A program made the translations under genes and the position numbers. This document shows positions 57,483 through 64,000 of a DNA stretch of 64,000 nt, one piece after another (within the stretch, counting starts at the first letter, position 1; every line of letters starts with the position of its first letter). The notes under the pieces were generated by a model. It searched no databases, was not told where the DNA came from, and was given only the letters and a program-made list of their open reading frames with translations. The stretch is from Filibacter tadaridae (lineage in GTDB: Bacteria > Bacillota > Bacilli > Bacillales_A > Planococcaceae). The stretch spans positions 92,735-156,734 of the forward strand of contig NZ_UXAV01000036.1 of assembly GCF_900609045.1 (NCBI RefSeq), in the 5' to 3' direction.

Positions 57483-58307
57483 ATGATGAATTTATTAATC
57501 GAAGAGTCGCCGCTTCAAGTGCTTCCCTCGCTTGCTATGCAAGTAGGATTGAATGAGGCTATTTTACTTCAACAACTGCATTTTAGATCGCTCATCTCGA
57601 CGAACGTGCGGGATGGGCATAAGTGGGTTTACAAAACATATGACGAGTGGAAAAACGAAGAATTCCCATTCTGGTCTGTCGATACGATTAAAAGAGCGAT
57701 TCGTAGACTGGAAGACAAAGGGTATATCATTGCGACTTCTTCGTACAATCGGATGAAAATGGACAAGACAAAATGGTACCGCATCAATTATGAAAAACTG
57801 CATTGTCCGGTGATGCAAGATGCGCCATCGACGACGGCACAATCAGCTCAAGAGGAAGTGCAAGATGCATCATCGACGAGAGCACAATCGGCCCAAGAGG
57901 AAGTGCAAATTGCGCCCACTACAGAAGGCAAAATGCCCCTAGCAATAACCAAAGAGGTTAAGAGTATTAAAAAAGATATTGTCGAGAACGATCTCGACGT
58001 TGTGTCTGTCATTGATTATTTGAATGACAAAGCAAGTACGCAATTCAAAGCGTCTTCGAAATCAACAGCGCGATTGGTGAAAGGGCGTTTACGTGAAGGG
58101 TACAAATTAACGGATTTTAAGAAAGTTATCGATAAAAAAGCTGGGAACTGGCTGAATGATCCACATTGGCAGAAGTATTTACGCCCTTCCACGTTATTCA
58201 ATGCGACGAATTTTGAAAACTATTTGGAAGAATCGAGGGTCAGTGACTTGCCGGCAAGCAGTCCGCCAAAGCCACTCGAATTAGACTTTAGCAAAGGGGA
58301 GGCGTAA
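57483..58307 (+). CDS. phage-type replication initiation protein (DnaD-like)
   Basis: 274 aa. Residues 1-105 form a winged-helix replication initiator domain (LPSLAMQVGLNEAILLQQLH, WSVDTIKRAIRRLEDKGYI). Residues 110-140 are a low-complexity linker with a duplicated QSAQEEVQ unit. Residues 175-255 match the conserved phage C-terminal domain (VIDYLNDKASTQFKASSKST, YLRPSTLFNATNFENYL) that recruits the DnaB-type helicase. GAGGAGG precedes the ATG. Together with the next gene it is a phage replication module without other phage genes nearby. Confidence 0.85.
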   Translation: MMNLLIEESPLQVLPSLAMQVGLNEAILLQQLHFRSLISTNVRDGHKWVYKTYDEWKNEEFPFWSVDTIKRAIRRLEDKGYIIATSSYNRMKMDKTKWYRINYEKLHCPVMQDAPSTTAQSAQEEVQDASSTRAQSAQEEVQIAPTTEGKMPLAITKEVKSIKKDIVENDLDVVSVIDYLNDKASTQFKASSKSTARLVKGRLREGYKLTDFKKVIDKKAGNWLNDPHWQKYLRPSTLFNATNFENYLEESRVSDLPASSPPKPLELDFSKGEA

Positions 58308-58310
58308 CGG

Positions 58311-59567
58311 ATGACGTGTCATGAGCAGATTGAAAAAGGTGTGTTAGGAACGATGCTTTCGGAGAATTATTTAATTGTCGATAGTGATGTGTTTCAAGAC
58401 TTTTTCATCAGTCAAATTCACAAAAACATTTTTGGGTGCATGCAGGCGTTACTGGCAAAAAAACGTCCCGTCGACTATGTAACCCTACTGACGATGATGG
58501 AGCCCGTGCTACTTGGCGGTGCAAATTACTTGGCCGAACTGGCGAATTTTGCAAGCCCGACGAAGTTTGACCGGTATGTTGACATGATGCGCGAGGCATG
58601 GAAAAACCGTGAAAAAAACAAGATTCTCATACAGGCGAAAGAGGGGGATTGGGAAATTGGGTCAATCCAACAAGCGTTTGAGGATTTAGAAAAGGAAGGC
58701 AGTGCAGGACTCGATGCGGGCATTAAAATGGATTTGGTGCGGATGGGTGAAAGACCTTACGAAGAAAAACAGCATGTACCTGGCGTACCGACTGGATTGC
58801 ATGATATGGACAAATTGCTCGACGGTTTCCAACCTGCCGAATTAATCGTCATTGCTGCAAGACCATCGATGGGAAAGACTGATACGTTGAATCATTTCGC
58901 GCTCCATGCAGGATTAGCGGGGTATAAGCCAATTATTTTTTCGCTAGAGATGAGCAGAACGTCGATGATTGACCGGTTCATCGCTATAACGGGCGGTTAT
59001 AACCGACTGCGTATGCGAAATCCATACACGCATTTCACCGACAAGCAAAAATCGAACTGGCTCCCGACTCTCGCTAGATTGGATGAAGCGAATATTCATA
59101 TTGATGACCGCGCCGGGCTTACAGTGTCCCAAATGCGTGCTGCAGCGAGAAAAATGATACATACGGAGCCGAAGCAAAAACCGATTATTTTCGTCGATTA
59201 TTTGCAAATTATCCGTGGCGACTCCCAGAGCTATAACCGCACTGAAGTCGTCGGGCAAATTAGCAATGATTTGAAGCAAATGGCAAAAGAATTTGACTGT
59301 CCTGTCGTTTGTCTATCCCAGCTAAATCGCGGTGTCGAAATCCGTGATAACAAACGCCCCGTCATGAGCGATTTGCGCGACTCGGGTAATATTGAACAAG
59401 ATGCGGATGTGATCGGTTTTTTATACCGCGACGACTACTACAACAAAGAAACAGACATGCCAGCTCTATTAGAAATTCATATCGCGAAAAATCGCAATGG
59501 CCCCACAGGAACAACAACTGTCCGTTATGTGAAAGAAACAGGCATTCTCCATAATATTGAATGGTAA
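58311..59567 (+). CDS. DnaB-type replicative helicase, phage origin
   Basis: 418 aa hexameric helicase. The N-terminal DnaB domain (EKGVLGTMLSEN) is followed by the RecA-like core with Walker A AARPSMGKT, the Walker B region IIFVDYLQIIRG, and motifs CLSQLNRGVE and SDLRDSGNIEQDADV. Shorter than chromosomal DnaB/DnaC (about 450 aa) with a reduced linker, as in many phages. It starts three bases after the preceding stop and is thus coupled with the initiator. It has no separate loader gene beside it; the preceding protein may serve. Confidence 0.9.
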   Translation: MTCHEQIEKGVLGTMLSENYLIVDSDVFQDFFISQIHKNIFGCMQALLAKKRPVDYVTLLTMMEPVLLGGANYLAELANFASPTKFDRYVDMMREAWKNREKNKILIQAKEGDWEIGSIQQAFEDLEKEGSAGLDAGIKMDLVRMGERPYEEKQHVPGVPTGLHDMDKLLDGFQPAELIVIAARPSMGKTDTLNHFALHAGLAGYKPIIFSLEMSRTSMIDRFIAITGGYNRLRMRNPYTHFTDKQKSNWLPTLARLDEANIHIDDRAGLTVSQMRAAARKMIHTEPKQKPIIFVDYLQIIRGDSQSYNRTEVVGQISNDLKQMAKEFDCPVVCLSQLNRGVEIRDNKRPVMSDLRDSGNIEQDADVIGFLYRDDYYNKETDMPALLEIHIAKNRNGPTGTTTVRYVKETGILHNIEW

Positions 59568-59678
59568 ACAACAAAAGCGAGGGGCGCCTGGAGGCTAGAC
59601 GAAAAATCGCTTTGTACAAACTTACTCACAGTACGAGATTTTACAATTACCTAGGCAAAGAGAAAGGATGGCGTGAAT

Positions 59679-60140
59679 ATGGTATCTGTACAAGAAGTGT
59701 TTCAGTTGGCGATTGAAATGGACATGGTGCACTTGGCACATCGGATGTTTTGGGCAATTGCCGAGGGGAAAGTAAAAGTGGAGGAAGACTCCGAGCGACT
59801 GGATGCCATCGACTATGACGATCAGGCGATTTCGAAAATGGTTGCACGAAATCAGTTAAGTATTGGCAAGATTAAGCTGTACGTCGTTGAAACTAGAGAG
59901 CCAGGTCGATTCGCATTTTATTATAGTGGAAATGTTTTAGAAGCGCATGCACTCCACCAGGACATGTTCCGAGAGACGCCAAAACGATTGACGAATGGCT
60001 CTCATTTAATGCAGAAGCTTTTTCATTTCGATGAAACGGATGCTTCGAATATATTATACTTCCACCGCAACAAAGTTGTTGCGTATCCTTATTATTTAGG
60101 ACATGCCAGCGCGGGGGAGCGGGTGTTGGCGCGGATGTAG
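59679..60140 (+). CDS. hypothetical protein of the phage replication module
   Basis: 153 aa, unrecognised. It begins MVSVQEVFQLAIEMDMVHL, has a short acidic region (VKVEEDSERLDAIDYDD) and a central strand-rich KIKLYVVETREPGRFAFYYSG, then a histidine-rich end. AAAGGA lies about ten bases before the ATG. Co-directional with the DnaB-like gene, 110 bases away. It may be part of the same remnant prophage. Confidence 0.55.
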   Translation: MVSVQEVFQLAIEMDMVHLAHRMFWAIAEGKVKVEEDSERLDAIDYDDQAISKMVARNQLSIGKIKLYVVETREPGRFAFYYSGNVLEAHALHQDMFRETPKRLTNGSHLMQKLFHFDETDASNILYFHRNKVVAYPYYLGHASAGERVLARM

Positions 60141-60549
60141 GCTTGAGTGAGAGTAACGAGACTGAATGTTTTGTTCTTTTACTCTGAAGAAAGTGAATCG
60201 TTATGTTATCCAATTCGTAGTAGAGATAACGGGTTTTACTGAAAAGGGTTTTCTAGTACGAGGAGGGGTTGCATGAGACAGTTGTTTATCAAGCAAAAGG
60301 TATTTAACTTAATTCAGCCGGGGGGTGCCCTGCCACTGAATTGAATGGCGTATCCAGCATTCATCCCGCTACTTATGGAAGTAGGGGAATTCTGATGAAT
60401 AAAGTGAAAAGCTATAAGTATGAGGAATTATAAATGATATACTTGTTGTACTAGTTTGATTAGTCTTGAATAGGAACTGCCTTCAACAATAAGGACCAAG
60501 ATTGTGGCAGATCCTTCTTCGAATAATAACATAGCAAGGGGGGAATAAA
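60141..60549. other. gene-free stretch
   Basis: No supported gene or RNA. Contains several short unconnected frames and an imperfect palindrome near 60317-60395 (GGGGTGCCCTGCC; GTAGGGGAATTC). Confidence 0.4.
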
Positions 60550-60822
60550 ATGGATGCGTTGATGTTAGAAGGATGGACTCCCATACTGCTTTTCGGAATT
60601 GTGTTTGCAGTTGGGATGTTTATTATGTCCCGTAAAGTTTCAAGACAAGCTTTATTTTCAACCTCTGCTGTATTAAGCCTGATCTGTCTCGCGGTAATTA
60701 TTTATAGCGTGATTGGCGTTGGGGGTTGGGAAGGTATGGGATTAGGAGTTGTTTCGATCACTATTTTACTAGGAATATGGATAGGTACTATTATTGGGGC
60801 TCTCTTAAGAAGTAGCAACTAG
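60550..60822 (+). CDS. YesK-like small membrane protein
   Basis: 90 aa with three hydrophobic segments (about residues 10-27, 36-54 and 62-84). The pattern resembles B. subtilis YesK, a short membrane protein of unknown role. GGGGGG ribosome site precedes the ATG. It is followed by a stretch with ATCGGGCG-type short repeats. Confidence 0.65.
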   Translation: MDALMLEGWTPILLFGIVFAVGMFIMSRKVSRQALFSTSAVLSLICLAVIIYSVIGVGGWEGMGLGVVSITILLGIWIGTIIGALLRSSN

Positions 60823-60918
60823 GATGCATCTTATCGGGCGTTAATGCCTTGTAAGAGTCCTCACTTAACCGACGAATGTTTTCTTCAAAATGATCTTATT
60901 TAAACGGGCGCATTAGCC

Positions 60919-61251
60919 GTGAATTTGTTTGTTTTGGGGAATTGGTTACTAATTGAGCAATGGTATACACCTTCCTCAGAGGAAAAGATTATATTAAGCG
61001 AAATGATTCCAAAAACAGTCGAGAGCGAGGACTATAAAAAGATTGATGAAGATGAGAATATAGTGGCCATTGAAGCGAGTATGGACAGGAGCAGAGGGGG
61101 AGTGTTTCCTTATTATTTCGGTGTCAGTGTCCGTACTGATAAACAAACCTTCATATTCTCTTGTAGCAGTAAGCGATGCGAGACAATGGAAAATGGTGAA
61201 TGGACATACTACAGATATACAGACGAAAAACCTCGCCTTCCTTTTGGTTAA
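60919..61251 (+). CDS. hypothetical protein, possibly N-terminally truncated
   Basis: 110 aa frame from GTG. The first 15 residues are hydrophobic and may be the end of a membrane anchor; no clear ribosome site is seen. The remainder has an alternating strand pattern (EDENIVAIEASMDRSRGG; GVSVRTDKQTFIFSCSS) and two cysteines near the end. The neighbouring ACGGGCGCATTAG motif sits at the 5' side, so the original start may have been lost. Unknown function. Confidence 0.45.
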   Translation: MNLFVLGNWLLIEQWYTPSSEEKIILSEMIPKTVESEDYKKIDEDENIVAIEASMDRSRGGVFPYYFGVSVRTDKQTFIFSCSSKRCETMENGEWTYYRYTDEKPRLPFG

Positions 61252-61564
61252 TAAACGGGTTTAATAATATACGGAAATCAGGTACTTTAATAGAATTGAA
61301 AAGCGTCCAAATTTCATTATCGGGCCATATTGCTGAGGAAAGTAATCACATATTTAAGAAGCAACTACTCAATTTTTGGTTTATAAAAAGAAGTACCAAA
61401 ATTGGCTACACCTATGGTTTGAATCAAAGTGCAGTGTAGAAGGATAATGAACAAGAAGATTCTGTAGATTTAGCAAAAAGCCTATTCTATGGGCTCTTTT
61501 TTAATTCTAAAAGAAAGATTTCACATATTAATGTATCAAGTTATGATATAGCTGTAGACATATG

Positions 61565-61602
61565 TATCACATCATGATATATTGTTATTAGATACATGTA
61601 TC
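61565..61602 (+). promoter_or_regulatory. candidate PadR operator region
   Basis: TATCA-CATCA-TGATA (61565-61579) and the perfect palindrome GATACATGTATC (61591-61602), preceded and followed by related TATGATATAG and ACGATATATC. Such repeated ATAC/TGATA dyads before padR genes are usually autoregulatory sites. Confidence 0.6.
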
Positions 61603-61646
61603 ATTTTACGATATATCCTAAAAAAATATAGAAAGTTGGTGATTGG

Positions 61647-61964
61647 TTGAAGAAAACGGATCAATTAACAGATTCAACATTTTATATTATGGCTGCTCTA
61701 ACCAAACCGAGGCATGGTTACGCTATTATGAACTTAATTGAAGAAACAACAAATGGAATAATTACTATAGGTCCAGCCTCAATGTACACGATTATTAAAA
61801 AGTTGTTAAAACAAGAGTGGATTTATTTGTATGATGGATCGGATTCAAGACGTAAGACATATCTGCTTACTGAAAAGGGCAGAGAAGTATTTGAAGAAGA
61901 TTTAAAGGTGAGGAAACTGATGATTCAATTAGCTGATACTGGATTGAAGGAGGTCCAAGAATGA
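61647..61964 (+). CDS. PadR family regulator
   Basis: 105 aa winged-helix repressor of the short PadR type: STFYIMAALTKPRHGYAIM, then GPASMYTIIKKLLKQEWI and a C-terminal dimerisation helix. Starts at TTG with TTGGTG-type weak ribosome site. The end overlaps the following DUF2812 gene by four bases. PadR-DUF2812 pairs are common in Firmicutes; the regulator probably controls its own operon through the palindromes upstream. Confidence 0.88.
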   Translation: MKKTDQLTDSTFYIMAALTKPRHGYAIMNLIEETTNGIITIGPASMYTIIKKLLKQEWIYLYDGSDSRRKTYLLTEKGREVFEEDLKVRKLMIQLADTGLKEVQE

Positions 61965-62683
61965 GACAAACAAAGTATATTATGTCAGGTGGGTTAGCCT
62001 TTTCTGAGGAGAAGGATATGGAAAAATTACGCCGATTTTCTTTGAAAGGTTGGCATGTCAGTGATTTTAAGTTTATGGGGTATACGCTTGAAAAAGGAGA
62101 AGGATCAGATTATATCTATAATGTAGATTATCATTCACTAAAATCGGATGATGAAGAGGAATATTTTGATCTTTTTTCATCTTCCGGTTGGTCGCATGTT
62201 TCCTCAGAAGCAGATATTCATTTATTTCGGGCACATCCTGGTACAAAACCGATTTATACAGACCGTGACACAACGGTTGAAAAGTATGAAAACTCAAGGT
62301 CCTCAATGAAAAGCATGGCAATTCCATTTGTTTTAATAACAGTACTCGTATGGTTTGGAGCTATGATAAGTTCTGGTATCTTAAAATCATTACTTATTGT
62401 AGTAGCTGCTATTCTCAGTGTAATTGCCATCCCAACAGCTTGGACTGTAATCGCAATATATAATAACAAGTGGAAGGTAGAAGGAAGAAAAGGATTAGTT
62501 ATGTTAGTGAAGATTATACCATTTATTCTATTACTAATTGCGATTATCATTTTGTTCTTTGTTGATGGTACAGGTATTACAGTTAACATCCTTACAGCCA
62601 TGATGATTGGGGCGGTCGCATTTCCAACTGCTATTTGGGTCATCATGTCCCTTTATCATAAAGTCGGGGGAAAGCGAGAGTAG
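61961..62683 (+). CDS. DUF2812 membrane protein
   Basis: 240 aa. The N-terminal soluble domain (residues 1-100) shows the DUF2812 pattern: EKLRRFSLKGWHVSDF, YIYNVDYHS, YFDLFSSSGWSHV. It is followed by four hydrophobic segments between about residues 115 and 230. Translationally coupled to the PadR gene. Members are thought to respond to cell-envelope or drug stress along with PadR, but the function is unknown. Confidence 0.85.
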   Translation: MRQTKYIMSGGLAFSEEKDMEKLRRFSLKGWHVSDFKFMGYTLEKGEGSDYIYNVDYHSLKSDDEEEYFDLFSSSGWSHVSSEADIHLFRAHPGTKPIYTDRDTTVEKYENSRSSMKSMAIPFVLITVLVWFGAMISSGILKSLLIVVAAILSVIAIPTAWTVIAIYNNKWKVEGRKGLVMLVKIIPFILLLIAIIILFFVDGTGITVNILTAMMIGAVAFPTAIWVIMSLYHKVGGKRE

Positions 62684-63166
62684 AATAGAAATTGGTTACT
62701 GGATTGGGCTTGGAAGCAAAATTTATAAATAACTTTATCGATCCGTCTGGTGATTTAAGAAATGATTGCATTTTGCATTTATACAAAGGTACGCTTAAAG
62801 TATGGTTCGTTCGGTTACCTAGCATCATCTAGTTAATGTGTTAGTAAATTGCTTATGGTATTTTGGCCGGTGTATTCGAAATATTGCTATATCATTGATG
62901 TTGTAGAGATATCTTCGCCTAACGGGCGCTTTAACGGTATAAGGTTTGTGCTTCAATCGGGCCATATTGTAGTGTAAAGAAACTGATAGAAGTTGATTAA
63001 TAGTGCTAATTTGATGTATATTTGAATTATCACAAAAAGGGAGATTAGCCTATGTTATCGAGCATTGTAGTAGACGTTTTCACAGATATAATTGAACAAA
63101 ACGTCACAGGGGTACAGTAAAAATAACCCCTTTACTGCGACCCCTGAAAAAATGGGGGAATCTAAA
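62684..63166. other. mostly gene-free stretch
   Basis: A 40-codon frame at 62710-62832 (TTG start, product ending VWFVRLPSII) could be a gene fragment; nothing supports it further. Two short ATCGGGC/ACGGGCGC motifs occur at about 62917 and 62957. A 22-codon frame follows a GGGAG at 63041 but reads nothing known. Confidence 0.35.
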
Positions 63167-63727
63167 TTGATCAAGAAGTATGTAAAGAGTTTTTTAACAG
63201 GAGAAAAAGTAATTCTACGTAAAATTACAAAAGAGGATTACGAGAGCTTTTCTAATGTTGAGGACGTAATGGAAAGTCGTCTGTTAATGAATGATGGTAT
63301 TCCATTTCCACCAACTGAAGCAGACCATGAAAAGTTTCTTGGAGAAATTAGCTCTGAGAAAGATGACTACATGTTTGCTATTGAACTTAAAGATGAAAAA
63401 GTATTCATCGGAACGATAGCTGTTTACTTAGTTAATTGGAAAAATGGCACCTGTCATGTCGGAGTTTCTATTGGTCCTGATTTTCAAGAAAAAGGTTATG
63501 GAACAGATGCAATGAAGGTTTTACTTGATTTTATTTTTAATTATATGAATGTAAATAAGGTAAAACTTCAAGTGTTTGGTTATAATCAAAGAGCTATTGG
63601 CTCATATGAAAAATGTGGATTTCAGTTGGAAGGCACTTTTAGAGAAGAGCTCTTTAGATTTGGCAAATACCATGATATTCTTGTTATGGGTTTGCTAAGA
63701 AAAGACTGGGAAGAGACATTAGTTTAA
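63167..63727 (+). CDS. GNAT family N-acetyltransferase (RimJ/RimL type)
   Basis: 186 aa acetyltransferase transferring an acetyl group from acetyl-CoA to an amine or protein N terminus. The pattern VILRKITKEDYESF at the start, GTIAVYLVNWKNG, then the CoA-binding VGVSIGPDFQEKGYGTDAM and LQVFGYNQRAIGSYEKCGF is typical of the RimJ/SpeG group. TTG with GGGGGAA at eight bases fits the family N terminus; a longer frame to 63092 starts with unrelated residues. Substrate unknown. A terminator follows. Confidence 0.85.
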   Translation: MIKKYVKSFLTGEKVILRKITKEDYESFSNVEDVMESRLLMNDGIPFPPTEADHEKFLGEISSEKDDYMFAIELKDEKVFIGTIAVYLVNWKNGTCHVGVSIGPDFQEKGYGTDAMKVLLDFIFNYMNVNKVKLQVFGYNQRAIGSYEKCGFQLEGTFREELFRFGKYHDILVMGLLRKDWEETLV

Positions 63728-63737
63728 ACTAATAAAG

Positions 63738-63775
63738 GAGAGAGCAAATCAGTAAGTTGGTTTGCTCTCTTTTAA
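63738..63775 (+). terminator. terminator after the acetyltransferase gene
   Basis: AGAGAGCAAA and TTTGCTCTCT pair around 12 bases, followed by TTTAAT. Confidence 0.85.
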
Positions 63776-63925
63776 TAATCTTGCGACAATCGGGCGCATT
63801 TCTAGCACAAAGATTTGCACCCATTCATCAAACTGGCCCTTAACGGAATAGCACTTAAACGTTTGTTAAAGAGGCTGTAATCGGTTTGTTCACTATGAAA
63901 ACCTGAAGACATTGGAGGAAATCGC

Positions 63926-64000
63926 TTGTTAGGAGAAGAGTTCTATAATCGAATAGGAAAATCAAAAAGTCTATTTGCGGTATTCGCCACTATAAACATT
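63926..64000 (+). CDS. partial gene cut by the window end
   Basis: TTG start with GGAGGAAA nine bases upstream; 25 codons, reading MLGEEFYNRIGKSKS and on to the end. Not enough for a family call. Confidence 0.45.
   Translation, partial: MLGEEFYNRIGKSKSLFAVFATINI

Noticed and set aside
61200..61439. Frame overlapping the end of the 110 aa hypothetical gene
   Set aside because: No ribosome site, overlaps in another frame and crosses an intergenic repeat motif.

Overview
The window is a chromosome segment from a low-to-moderate GC Firmicute of the order Bacillales, most likely a Planococcaceae member close to Sporosarcina. This follows from the gene order cggR-gapA-pgk-tpiA-gpmI-eno-secG-esterase-rnr-smpB-ssrA, which is the Bacillus subtilis order, from gene lengths and Shine-Dalgarno patterns, and from dispersed repeats I associate with this group. 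The genus is an inference.

Positions 1-16350 are core genome: a short-type aconitase, a small zinc-ribbon protein, a lemA/TPM membrane pair, a glutaredoxin-like protein, and then the glycolytic operon under a CggR operator (4229-4267). The gapA-pgk gap is crowded with palindromes and dispersed repeats. secG, a carboxylesterase, RNase R, SmpB and tmRNA follow, with a visible promoter for ssrA.

Positions 16329-33566 are an integrated element in the 3' end of ssrA. It has a tyrosine integrase and excisionase-like gene at the left end and a duplicated ssrA 3' end at the right. Cargo: a Zn-ribbon/RES-domain protein; a replication module in which two diverged copies of a roughly 400-base structured noncoding segment each precede an archaeo-eukaryotic-type primase gene (the second gene also encodes a helicase with an XPD/DinG-like cysteine cluster); decayed genes; and a tight operon of MmeI-like DNA methyltransferase, SF2 helicase and GIY-YIG nuclease. 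The last is the best candidate for a little-described defence system.

Positions 33567 to about 48900 look like the remains of one or more older insertions at the same site. They hold a type I restriction-modification operon (hsdM-hsdS-hsdR) followed by a small protein plus retropepsin-like protease pair, a diguanylate cyclase, a heptad-repeat coiled coil, a BCCT transporter, remnants of an Rpn-type nuclease/transposase and of an IS transposase, a VbhA antitoxin with a decayed Fic toxin, and at least seven copies of a roughly 150-base repeat with nested inverted repeats.

Positions 49-56.3 kb carry a serine hydrolase and a carnitine-to-glycine-betaine operon: TetR regulator, dehydrocarnitine cleavage enzyme, L-carnitine dehydrogenase, betainyl-CoA thioesterase and an OpuA-type ABC transporter. 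A shared palindrome sits at the regulator and operon promoters. Positions 56.6-64 kb hold an SRPBCC protein, a phage-derived replication module (DnaD-like and DnaB-like), small membrane proteins, a PadR-DUF2812 pair, a GNAT acetyltransferase and a gene cut by the window end.
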